A stretch of DNA of 64,000 nt from Lytechinus variegatus (Eukaryota; Echinodermata; Echinoidea; Temnopleuroida; Toxopneustidae), in the NCBI RefSeq assembly GCF_018143015.1, contig NC_054741.1, forward strand, positions 37,228,510 through 37,292,509, in the 5' to 3' direction. Below the pieces are notes generated by a model. It saw only the letters and a program-made list of their open reading frames with translations. It searched no databases and was not told where the DNA came from. The translations under genes and the position numbers were made by a program. Positions 48,001 through 55,729 of this stretch are shown one piece after another (positions within the stretch are counted from its first letter, which is position 1; every line of letters begins with the position of its first letter).

Positions 48001-50282
48001 AATTATTGATTTAAAAACTGATGCAACATAGTAAATATATAATTGTGAACCTGTTTTATTCTTGCATCCAGCCCTCTGTAGAGTGGTTGTGGTCAGGGAA
48101 CAACTGAAGAAACTCCTCAAGAAGTTCAAGGTCAAGATGGTGTCAAGCGAGGGCGATGCAGATACTGTACTCCGCTGCATTGTAGCTGGTTTCTTCCCCA
48201 ACGTCGCTCATTACCACCCCAGCGGGGAGTACAAGACGATACGAGACGACTTTCCTCTTCACATCCATCCATCTTCTGTCTTGTACACTGAACCTCCTCC
48301 AACATGGTAAGATTAAGTTTTATATTGTCTTGGTCTACTTCTCATATTGTCAAACACCATCATGGCCCAACCCATTGGCCCAAATTCACAAAGGTGGTTT
48401 TGAAAACCCATGGTTGAGTCCATAGTTTATGCAGATTTCCTGTATAAATTACGCTTATTCTACCGCGTATGTTGAAAAATGTCCAATGCTGATGCGCGCT
48501 TTTGTCACAGTGCGCCAAATTGATGCCTGTTACCATGGTTAGATACGCTCTTTTATTCATGAGTCCACTGTTTTTATTCATGAGTCCACTCTTCAAACAG
48601 TGCAATCATGAATGAAATAGTGTATCTAACCATGGTAACAGGCGTCAATTTGGCGCACTGTGACAAAAGCGCTCATCAGAATTTGACATTTTTTATACAT
48701 GCGCCAGATACACGCTAAATTAAGCGTAATTTACACAGGAAATCTGCATAAACCATGGACTCAACCGTGGGTTTTCAAAACCTCCTTTGTGAATTCGGGC
48801 CATTTGGTCTACTTTCAGTTTGGTCTAATTGCTGTTTGGTCTACATGACGTTAGTTGTAATACCCACTTGATCTGCTTATGTTATTTCCTTTTGTCAAAT
48901 GAAAATTTGGTCCATGAATATTTCATCTTACCATATAGACTAATTGGTGTTCGGCTAAGTGGTTATTAAACAAAATGGTAAATGGGCTAAAAGGCAATGA
49001 GACCAAACGAATAATAGACCAACTGGTTGTAAAAAAAGTGTTATAAAACCATGTGTGACAAGACAAAAGCGATAAATGATATACAAAGATTAAAACCCAT
49101 ATCGAGTTTTGGTCAGTTTTCCATAAGAGCATGAATGTTTCATTGTTCGATTTATTATGAGATTATATGAATGTGTATGCCCAAATCAGTTATAATGTGA
49201 AGAACATGAAATAAAGAGTTGCTTTATTTGGTGAATTTCACAATTTTACATGAAAATCCTATTTTGATCAGGCACATGATTAAAGTGTAATATCTGAATT
49301 CTGTCTTTTGATATATATAACTACTTCCTAAGCATCGATTGGGGTGAAAATTTTGAGACATAATCTTTGTCTTAAGCTTTTTGTTACCCAATTACATAAG
49401 TTTTTTTTATTGGTGCTTAAAGGTGCAAGTAAAATTCACATTTTTGACACTTTACCTAAGTTCTATACTGGATTTAAGTATAAGTTTTAATTGTGGGAAA
49501 TGTGAGAAACTTATTACCTTGAACTAAATTTCAATTTATTTATTATACATTTATTAATTTGTTTGTAGGGTGGTATATAACGAGGTTCTCCAGACCAGTA
49601 AAGACTACATGCGAGATGTAACAGTGGTAGAATCATCATGGCTGTATGAGTTAGCTCCCCACTTCTACCAATTTGGAACAGTGAGTTAAATTTTCTTCTC
49701 TTCATAATAACGTGAGGTCTAGTTAATATGCATATACTCTATTGCACGTAATACTTGGCATCAGGTTATTACTCTGAGTAGCCACAATATAGGCGAGAAA
49801 GTGGCAAAGGAATAAATCCTACCAGGTACTCATTCACATCACCTGGGTCAAGTGCAGCCAATGTAGATAAATTCCACACCTAAAGAAATTTACACCTGAA
49901 ATAGGATTTGAACCCAATATGCTCCAACTGAAAGCCTAGAGTTGGAAAAACAACACCCCGACACCTTCACAAATATCGACTTGTATTATGTGACCATATG
50001 CATAATTGATTACATGGTATATATTGCGTGTCCTTTGAAAATGATCTGACCAATGCCTTGGAATTCAATTCAGATTTGAAGTATTTATTAGGCATACAAT
50101 TTGGTAAATGTATCTCTATATTCAAGGTATATAGTTGATACTGTATTTGCAGTTTCAGATAATTATTCTTCTTGCTTTCAACACTTAGTATCAGCTTCAA
50201 TAAGAAATTAACAAGTAATTTTTTTTTCTTTCCAATCCAGGACAATGAAATAGCTGCCAAACGCCAAAAGACTGAGAGGTGA
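30010..50282 (+). CDS. DHX35: DHX35, DEAH-box ATP-dependent RNA helicase (17 exons, 700 aa)
   Basis: Exons: 30010-30043, 34622-34761, 35186-35356, 37076-37180, 40176-40237, 40558-40731, 41990-42058, 42457-42585, 42927-43105, 44080-44281, 45053-45279, 45713-45807, 46223-46300, 47653-47701, 48072-48306, 49569-49680, 50241-50282. Every join is GT/AG and phases agree, giving 2103 nt and 700 aa (human DHX35 is 703). Motifs: Walker A GETGSGKS 77-84, TQPRR 106-110, DEAH 176-179, SAT 208-210, NIAETSIT in exon 9, QRAGRAGR 387-394, then winged-helix, ratchet and OB-fold regions. The tail AAKRQKTER is basic. DHX35 is a nuclear helicase found in the catalytic-stage spliceosome, where GPATCH1 is its G-patch partner. 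All catalytic residues I can check are present, so it should be active. Confidence 0.97.
30652..31017 (+). promoter_or_regulatory. Promoter-like motif cluster and possible alternative first exon in DHX35 intron 1
   Basis: Within 200 bp lie a YY1-type word (GCAGCCATCTTGG, 30654-30666), a CCGCCCC box near 30708, two half-CRE words (TTACGTCA 30723-30730, TGACGTAA 30795-30802) and an ETS-type ACCCGGAAGT (30844-30853). About 160 bp downstream a strong donor TTTTG|GTAAGT occurs at 31017/31018. This arrangement looks like a housekeeping promoter with a non-coding first exon. Whether it serves DHX35, an unseen RNA or nothing is unknown. Confidence 0.35.
31061..31272. mobile_element. 212-bp MITE with ~28-bp terminal inverted repeats
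   Basis: Starts CGATGAGCCCCG and ends CGGGGCTCATCG; the arms continue to GGGGATTTTGC / GCAAAATCCCC. A related fragment (GACAGCTGGCAGCCG...) is at 30237-30300 in opposite orientation. Possible 3-bp ATT duplication, so the superfamily is not settled. Confidence 0.7.
32089..32580. repeat. Dispersed ~490-bp repeat, copy 2
   Basis: Begins with an imperfect hairpin around GATATAATCTTGTTCTC and ends near CCCCACAGGAAGGATGGTAA; collinear with 20903-21394 and 56451-56940. Confidence 0.85.
32758..33190. repeat. MITE-like element with CCCCAAGTCTGC ends
   Basis: Left end GGCCCCAAGTCTGCACAC; right end GTGCGCAGACAAGGGGGACT followed by GCGCAGACTTGGGGG. The inverted ends are about 18 bp; the GCGCAGAC word is doubled at the right and GTCTGCGCAC occurs again inside near 32949. 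No coding frame. Confidence 0.6.
33412..33704. repeat. Foldback element, ~290 bp
   Basis: AAAAGGGGCACAATAATAAA at 33412 is mirrored by TTATTATTGCACCCCTTTT ending 33704. Inner blocks GACAAACATTCAG and CTGAATGTTTGTC also pair, so the arms exceed 100 bp around a loop of about 60 bp. Confidence 0.8.
35726..36855. repeat. 1.13-kb element with internal ~160-180 bp repeats carrying DR1 motifs (DHX35 intron 3)
   Basis: Ends TCTCACCTGCAT and ATGCAGGTGAGA are perfect 12-bp inverted repeats. Inside are five to six diverged units, each with CATAACTT..., AAACTTGGACATAA, ATCCTGTGC, AGGTCACATGA and AAGGTCAAAGGTCA words. Five perfect AGGTCAAAGGTCA (DR1) words are at 35934-35946, 36173-36185, 36336-36348, 36499-36511 and 36652-36664. 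A short block (35965-36060) is itself doubled. The sequence type is widespread in marine invertebrates as far as I recall; I cannot name the superfamily and see no clear target duplication. Confidence 0.8.
37203..37561 (-). mobile_element. tRNA-derived SINE, minus strand (DHX35 intron 4)
   Basis: Read on the minus strand it has a tRNA-like head (GTGGTGTAGTGGTTCTGACT, 37543-37562 region), a decayed B-box, a body and a tail ending in TTATTATTATTA at 37203. The tail starts only about 20 bp after the exon 4 donor. It belongs to a longer SINE type than copy 1 at 25636. Confidence 0.75.
38312..39882. mobile_element. 1.57-kb DNA transposon-like element with 11-bp flanking repeats (DHX35 intron 4)
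   Basis: Inverted ends TAGTGCTTTAGCTCG and CGAGCTACAGCACTA, with further CCGG-rich arms (CAACTCGG, GGCTCG, ACCCGG). The direct repeat CTGCATTCACT flanks both sides exactly (38301-38311 and 39883-39893). A 9-11 bp duplication is typical of Mutator-like elements. No transposase frame remains; interior contains T- and C-rich tracts around 39055-39120. Confidence 0.7.
40858..40964. repeat. ~105-bp foldback (DHX35 intron 6)
   Basis: TGGGTGTCAATC and GATCGACACCA pair, as do TCTATTCATTAGGGGGG and CCCCCCATGAATAGA, leaving a short loop. No coding content. Confidence 0.65.
41276..41701. mobile_element. 426-bp MITE with CAGGGTTCCCA ends (DHX35 intron 6)
   Basis: Ends CAGGGTTCCCAGC and GCTGGGAACCCTG are perfect inverted repeats. 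The 5-bp TAGAA flanks both sides (41271-41275 and 41702-41706). The end sequence is hAT-like while the duplication is 5 bp, a combination known for some hAT subgroups. Internal TCAGGGAAAA words are repeated. Confidence 0.75.
42072..42195 (+). mobile_element. SINE fragment, tRNA-like head only (DHX35 intron 7)
   Basis: B-box GGGTTCGAATCCC at 42119-42131 and the AGCAAGAAATAATCCACATT body piece match copy 1. The 3' half is missing. It begins about 13 bp after the exon 7 donor. Confidence 0.75.
43130..43465 (+). repeat. Dispersed repeat related to 28210-28560 (DHX35 intron 9)
   Basis: Same block order as the copy upstream of DHX35 (ATGACCACC, CAGCGT(A/G)GATTTCA, GATCTAGATCC, GACTTTCTCATG). It starts within about 30 bp of the exon 9 donor. 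Confidence 0.7.
43625..44037 (+). mobile_element. SINE, split by a foldback element (DHX35 intron 9)
   Basis: tRNA-like head with decayed B-box (AGTTCAAATCC, about 43679), body, then after the insertion at 43772-43948 the GCTAAAGCCGGGGTAATA block and TTATTACTATT tail. It ends about 40 bp before exon 10. Confidence 0.75.
43772..43948. repeat. 177-bp foldback MITE inside the SINE
   Basis: CCTGGTGGGTGTTTCATAAA at 43772 is mirrored by TTTATGAAATGGCCCCCAGG ending 43948; GAGCAACTTTAA and TTAAAGTTGCTC, and ACTGGTGATC and GATCACCGGT pair further in. Arms are about 65 bp. Confidence 0.8.
44316..44630. repeat. 315-bp MITE with GGGCC ends (DHX35 intron 10)
   Basis: CTAGGGCCCGTATTCTGAAC is mirrored by TCAGAATATGGGCCTAG; inner blocks AGGTTTAACTTAAAC and GTTTAAGTTAAACCT, and GGTTTAAGTATGGGAAGCC and GGCTTCCCATACTAAAACC, also pair. 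No coding frame. Confidence 0.85.
46336..46786. mobile_element. ~450-bp Tc1/mariner-like MITE (DHX35 intron 13)
   Basis: TACTACAAGGGGAAGATTGG is mirrored by GATCTTCCCCTTGTAGTA; each end abuts a TA, fitting a TA target. A second inverted pair (GCCCAACAACATTGAGTAA / TTACTCAATGCTGTGGGGC) lies inside. It starts only 36 bp after the exon 13 donor. Confidence 0.7.
48376..48802. repeat. 427-bp near-perfect palindrome (DHX35 intron 15)
   Basis: The two ~200-bp arms match over their full length: TGGCCC(A/G)AATTCACAAAGG, CCATGG(T/A)TGAGTCCA-type, GCAGATTTCCTGT, GCGCTTTTGTCACAGTGCGC and TGTTACCATGGTTAGATAC all have reverse complements in order. The loop is near 48560-48600 and holds a doubled CATGAGTCCACT. 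No coding content. Confidence 0.9.
49790..49950 (-). mobile_element. SINE fragment, minus strand (DHX35 intron 16)
   Basis: On the minus strand, a B-box-like GGGTTCAAATCC (about 49904-49915) is followed by the body words ATTTATCTACATTGG and CTTGACCCAGGTGATGTGAA, matching SINE copy 1. The 3' tail is missing. Confidence 0.7.
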
Positions 50283-51001
50283 CACAGGGACAGCTAGTGC
50301 CTGAACTTAAGAAAAATCAAGACTTTTAAGAGGGATAATTCTATATGTGATGATTACGAGGGTGATTTCAAAGACTTTACCCTTGGAGAAAAGACTACTA
50401 AGATGTGATGTCACATTTGGCGCAAATACTCACTGCTGAATGATACGCGCCGTATAAGCTCAAACAACAACACAGGCATTCTTCCCAGTGGCAACGTATT
50501 GTACACATTGTTTGTCTAACATTGCAGTGGTTGCTTAGTATGTAAGCACAGATGCAAATCTGACACTATACAAATTACACCATGGCGAGAGTGAAGACTA
50601 AAACTCTGAACTTTCTGTCTGTGTAGAGGCAGCCACAGTACATGAGTGAATCTAGTCTCACTAGATCAGACTCTACATCATGCACTTTGTGGAAACAATA
50701 GGTCTGTGCCTAAAGACTAGTGGTTAAAGGTGATACAAGGCCATGGCTCTAAATCACTTATGTCTGGTGCAAGGATTTGTTACATGGAACCATCACTATG
50801 CCAAAGCAAGACTGCAAAGCCATCACTTTGGTACTCCAGTTATACCCGTCTGCATTAGTCCAGCTGCCAATAGGCCTTATGCATATGTCATAATCTGATA
50901 GCGCCCTCCTTTAGAGGACATAGTGATATACATAAACAGAGTGGCAAATGTAGATTGTCTTGCCGAATGTACCAGTAGTACTACTGTGGGATTTGAACCC
51001 T

Positions 51002-51054
51002 GAACCTTCCCTTGTTCACTGACCAAGAGCTTATCTGTGAACAAGGGAAGGTTC
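51002..51054 (+). repeat. Perfect 18-bp hairpin in the DHX35 3' UTR
   Basis: GAACCTTCCCTTGTTCAC (51002-51019) pairs exactly with GTGAACAAGGGAAGGTTC (51037-51054) around a 17-nt loop. In the transcript this would be a stable stem. Confidence 0.85.
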
Positions 51055-51414
51055 AATGTTTTCTTGCAGTAATTGCTTCTTGTCATTGTTTATTGTAGTT
51101 AAATGACACCTTTTTTCAGACAAAGGTAACCAGCAAACAGTGAATGCTAAAGCTTTTCTTAGAATATGCAGCCAAGGCTTCCACACAAAAAAGTGGCCAA
51201 CCAGGTTAGTCACGGTTACTGTCAAGACCAAAGTAGCCAATTGGGCTTGTTACGGCTATTTTTCCAGAAAAAAAAAAGGTTGCCAATAACTTAATAAGGC
51301 CCTTTGAGGCTATTTTTGCAGACAAAAGTACCTAACATTGCTCGTGAAGACTTACATTGTTGTATTATTGAAGTTGTTTCTCCCCTATTGCTTTTAATAG
51401 TACTGAGGACGACA

Positions 51415-51420
51415 AATAAA
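51415..51420 (+). promoter_or_regulatory. Candidate poly(A) signal of DHX35
   Basis: AATAAA about 1.13 kb after the stop codon, followed by T-rich sequence. Confidence 0.45.
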
Positions 51421-51439
51421 TTAACGTGAATACATTTCT

Positions 51440-53520
51440 CCTTGTATTGATTTTATTCATTGTAAACTCATAAAAATGTGAATATTGGAAGATAAAAACA
51501 AAAGTATGAGATTGAATTTGTATTGGTACATAAAAAACATTTTATTCCTTAGAAAATTTGGCTGAATGTGTAAGTTTGATTTTTCAAACCAGTGCAGCCA
51601 ATGTTAAGTTTCATTTTTTCAGATTTTATTTATGTGGTGGAATGGAAAAATTCAAAGCTCCCCCAAACTTCAAAATTGCATTGTCATACATAGTTTGTAT
51701 TACTTTCTGTCTAATTTCAAATCAGTGGATAGGCTATCAAATGGTTATTAAAAACCACACTCTCAAGGCAATCTATGTGCTTTGCTTGGTCAAGCCAATA
51801 CTACATATTGCAATGATTGCATGGATGAAAAAAGCTCTTTCTTGTGAAAACTTGATTGACTATTGTAGTCTCTTAACAAGATGTATGCTGTATCTGGGAC
51901 AAAACAAATGTTTAGCCCTAAGAATTCAGCAGTTATTAATACAGTCCCAGAAGAAGAGAACTCCAACATAGTGGACCTTTACTAAAATTGTTTGGTTTGA
52001 CATTACATGCTTGGTATATTCTCAAATGGTCATTGATAAACAAAATGGGAGAATTTCTATAAACTTATATAATCAGAGCTGTTTCATCTTTTATACTTCA
52101 GAAACAAAAATTCATCATCCCTTAACCACTGGAAATAAGCTTTCAGTGTCAAACTTCCATTGGTTATCCGCTCAGGTATACAGGGCAAATGAAATAAATC
52201 AATCACTTGGAATTCATAAATAGTAAAACCAAACAAGGTTTAGTCAGGTTGTTCGCAGTTTTCAACCGAAACAGAATTAGTATCCGCATTGTCAACTCTG
52301 GGTAGCACTGAAAGATGGTTAAATGATTATCAGACTTTATTGTTTTAACCTCTCCATCTACATCTCTGAACATTGTAGCAGTGCAATGTCTCTTCATGAC
52401 TCGAATGGAGCACCCATGTTCTGACCCACTTTTGGGATGATATAGGTCAGGCATTCTCTTGAAGATATAAGCTGTTCCTCTCATAAGTCCCTCATCCATC
52501 TGCCAGGAAGAATGAAACATGTGCCAGCACATCTGAAAAGAAATGAATGGACAAGCTATTTGTTAAAAGACAAAATTATTTTCATAAAGTGGACAATGGA
52601 CACATTGTTGTGTCTAAATATGGTGACCCGACCGTCAAATGCTCCTGCAACAGTGGCTTTTATCTTTATATCTCAGAGCCATAGGATTAGAGTTAGGACT
52701 GTAATTTGGACTGAGTTTTTGGCTCAGATTAATCTAAAGATAAGTATTTATGTGTATTTAGTTTTGGAGGTTAGGTTTTATTTTTTACTTTAACCACTGG
52801 AGCAAATGTCATGGAACCCCAAATATACATATGGATTAAAAGGGGATAGCCAAAAACTTTGCTACAGTTCAGTAATGTCACCATTTATTGAAACATTCTA
52901 AATATACTATTTATTATGTAATATAAATTGATAATGTCTATGACATACTTTCCATTTTATATAGTCAAAAGTGAGTGATATACACGGTCCAATAAAAAAA
53001 CCCTTGGCAATATACAATAGGGCTAAGTTTTACAACATTTTCTCCTGTCATTTTTTAATCATTAAGTGACAAGAGAAACCCCAAGAAAAATGAGTACTCA
53101 ACATTATGCCTGGTATATATTTGTGCCCAAACTTAACCTTCAACAGAAGTCAACAAGACTATAATAAACATCTCAGACATAGTACAACTATATGTTTCTG
53201 AGATTGATAGTTTTTCCTTTGAAATAATAAAAGTGGTTTGTAATGAGCTTCCATGGGGAATGGATAATAATCTGCTGACACCAGCTTTGTAATACGTTTT
53301 ATCCAGCTGAATTTATAAAGTTCATCCAATTATGATGTCCCCACAAATATAGACAATTCTGAGCCAGCCACTGCCATTGTTGAGCTAGAGAAAAATGAGA
53401 TGACGACTTTACGAAATGTATATGAGGGTGGATTACAGAGATTGCCATTGGTCAGACTCCTGATCGTGATAAAACTCAAATCCATTCTGGGTGATACACA
53501 ACATCTGTTACAAGATGCAC
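51440..53520. other. Region between the convergent DHX35 and AIRIM genes
   Basis: Two open frames stand out by length, plus 51558-51971 (TTG start, 137 codons) and minus 52203-52532 (109 codons). Neither resembles a family I know, shows splice context or has a repeat relative in the window. The rest is AT-rich with no visible feature. Confidence 0.4.
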
Positions 53521-53524
53521 AACA

Positions 53525-53530
53525 TTTATT
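53525..53530 (-). promoter_or_regulatory. Candidate poly(A) signal of AIRIM
   Basis: AATAAA on the minus strand 13 nt past the stop codon, which would make a very short 3' UTR. Other signals lie further downstream, so this is only one option. Confidence 0.3.
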
Positions 53531-53542
53531 AGGTAATACACT

Positions 53543-55574
53543 TTATAACTCACTCTCAAGAGATTCCTCTGTCTCTTTGTAGCCTCTGTTCCAATTCTTA
53601 GATAGATTTTGCATAAGCTCCTCATTTTCGTAGTCAACAGTTGCCAGGACTTGTCTTTGATTTTCATATCTTGTGGAAAATATTATCATGGAAAACACAC
53701 CAAAATATCTATCAACAGCCCCCATTCTTAATTTCTTTTTTTTTTGGGGGGGGGGGGGGCAAAAAGACCTAATTATGACAGAGACATTGAATGTTGCCTG
53801 ACCAAAGCATTGCTTACCAAATGCAACTGAATTTCCAGTCACAAATCTATTTAATGTATTGATTTCCCAATTCCCACGTTCCTTATGTGTTGGTTTTGGC
53901 GATCATGAGCAGAATGAAAAAAAATATTGAACACTATAAAAAAATTAAAAACCTTATAAATTCTAACGAGCAATAACAATACATAGTTATTTTAGGTGAT
54001 TTCAAACTTTGCTATTTTAATGAAATTTCTCTCCAAATCACTTTTATTGTTGAGACTTATCATTTGAATTAAAGAATCTTGAGCTATTTCAGTCTTTTTA
54101 ACTTGGTCCAGCAGCCTTCTCACGCTCTCTCAACCCCAACATCACACTTTTTAAACACACTCCCTATGCTTGAGGAGAAGACTTTTACTAGATAGTGACT
54201 ACTTTGACAATATGATTTTTTTCACCAAATCCCATAATATTCAAATACTACATTAGGTTATCAGAATGATATTTCTAAAATAAATTTTTAATATTCTAAA
54301 AAAGTTACCCAATGCACTTTTCTCACTTTTCTTACAAAGCTTTTCTCACATGAAACTATTTTCACATTCTTGATATCTTGCCAAAGGATACAGGAAACTA
54401 AACAGGGAGTCCAGATCCTTCAGCCATTCCAGGATATCAGCAATAGACGGCCAGGTGGCTGTTCCTGTTGTAATCATGTCCAGTGGTAGATAGTCTGCAT
54501 TCTTCTTGTAGACAGTCATACTGTTGATGTACTGTTGGTGCACTTTGGAATGGATGGCCTGAAGTTCATCTCTATAAAGTTAAAAAGAAATTTATGTCAA
54601 TTTTGGTACTAAAAATATTCCTGCCCGCATACGATTATGAGATGATATCAAAGGTTTCTACTAACCTGATAAGTATGACTTATCAATCAGATTTGGGAAG
54701 TCCACAGAAGTGAAAACAAAAAATTATGCCTAACTTATTATGATGGGGGGACCTAAACAAGCTACGCACTTTGTTTACAAATGATATAAAATATGCCAAT
54801 TGTAATATTTGAACAAATCATCTTTTACTAAATTGTGGCAAATATTTTAAAGATCATGCGCGATGTGTGGTGCATAGCTTTAGGACCCGCGTAGCTTTAT
54901 GAACCCCTACAATACATACTCAGTTAATTGTAAATTAAATTTTCAGGTGGCAGTAATGCTGCCTGCTGCAGGAGACTAGTCTTTTTTTTCTCAAATTTAT
55001 TTACTTAAAGTTTAAATAATAATTATTCATATTTAGATAATTCCCTTCAAGTTCTCATCACTCTAGTGGGCTCTAACTTAAGACTTACTAGTTTGTTTCT
55101 TATAGTATAATTACAATTGTAAGTTGTCTTTGTTGTAAGAAGATTGCTTTTTATTTTATAAGACTATTAGGTCAGGCTGAGTCTATTTAGTATTTTACTT
55201 CCATCATCATATTAATTCTGCTTCAGGTTATTACTACAAATTTGGGTGAATGGGTAAGAAATGAAAGAAACAGCTACTTACATTGCATTTCTAAGCTTCT
55301 CCATCAGAAGTTCCATTTCTTGAATCAGTTTGTATTGAACACCCTTGAGAATGTCTGGAAAACGTTTTACCAGCATGATATCTGGTGTTTGGGACTGAAC
55401 ACACCGTAGGGTGCAGTGATACTGCTCAATAACATTTTGTAGTGAATTTATGGATGACAAAGCTGCACTCGAAGTGACTTTCCAGGCGTCTCTGAGTGAA
55501 TCAATGTTCTTTAGTGATTTTCGGAGTTGTTTGTGCATCAAATCGAGTATTTTGGACGAGTTTGAATTGGCCAT
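53543..55574 (-). CDS. AIRIM: AIRIM (AFG2-interacting ribosome maturation factor; C1orf109 homologue), three exons
   Basis: Minus-strand exons: 55574-55282 (start codon to a GTAAGT donor), 54571-54392, and 53669-53543 (stop). Phases agree and the sum is 600 nt, 199 aa (human 203). Exon 2 encodes IADILEWLKDL, matching VADMLEWLQDI of human C1orf109. Exon 3 encodes QVLATVDYENEELMQNLSK, which aligns without gaps to the human segment ending LPKAWDR. The exon 2 donor is weak (GTATCC), but it is the only one that keeps frame and alignment. The protein is mostly helical. AIRIM works with the AAA+ ATPases AFG2A and AFG2B and with CINP (the 55LCC complex) in recycling factors from pre-60S ribosomes. 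An in-frame GTGAGT lies just before the stop, so a longer C-terminal isoform is possible. Confidence 0.85.
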
Positions 55575-55729
55575 CGCGTTTTTCGTCGTCGTCAGAATGC
55601 GTTACCGGTTCCCACTGATTGACATGTGCAAGAAATGCGAATCCACCTAACCTAACTGAAGACAGTCGGACCCCGACGACCGACCCCGCATCTGATTGAG
55701 AAGAATTTCATTTATTTTAAGAGAATAAA
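55575..55729. promoter_or_regulatory. Bidirectional promoter between AIRIM and MRPS17
   Basis: 155 bp separate two divergent start codons, so both promoters and 5' UTRs must overlap here. The stretch is richer in CpG (CGGACCCCGACGACCGACCC around 55667-55686) than its surroundings and has no TATA box. Confidence 0.75.

Larger units (their letters stand above)
50283..51437 (+). other. Likely 3' UTR of DHX35
   Basis: From the stop codon to just past the AATAAA at 51415-51420 there is no other gene. It contains the hairpin at 51002-51054 and a loose GGCTA(T/C)TTTT(T/G)CCAGA-type repeat around 51255-51330. The end is set by the poly(A) signal only. Confidence 0.5.

Noticed and set aside
51558-51971. 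137-codon plus-strand frame with TTG start
   Set aside because: No ATG near the start, no recognisable motif and no splice context; kept only as a note in the region entry.
52203-52532. 109-codon minus-strand frame downstream of AIRIM
   Set aside because: Considered as a further AIRIM exon, but the three-exon model already has the expected length and stop, and the frame matches no part of the family.
53543-55574. First thought to be CINP
   Set aside because: Exons 2 and 3 align with C1orf109/AIRIM (LEWL block and LPKAW-like block) and not with CINP; both are in the same complex.
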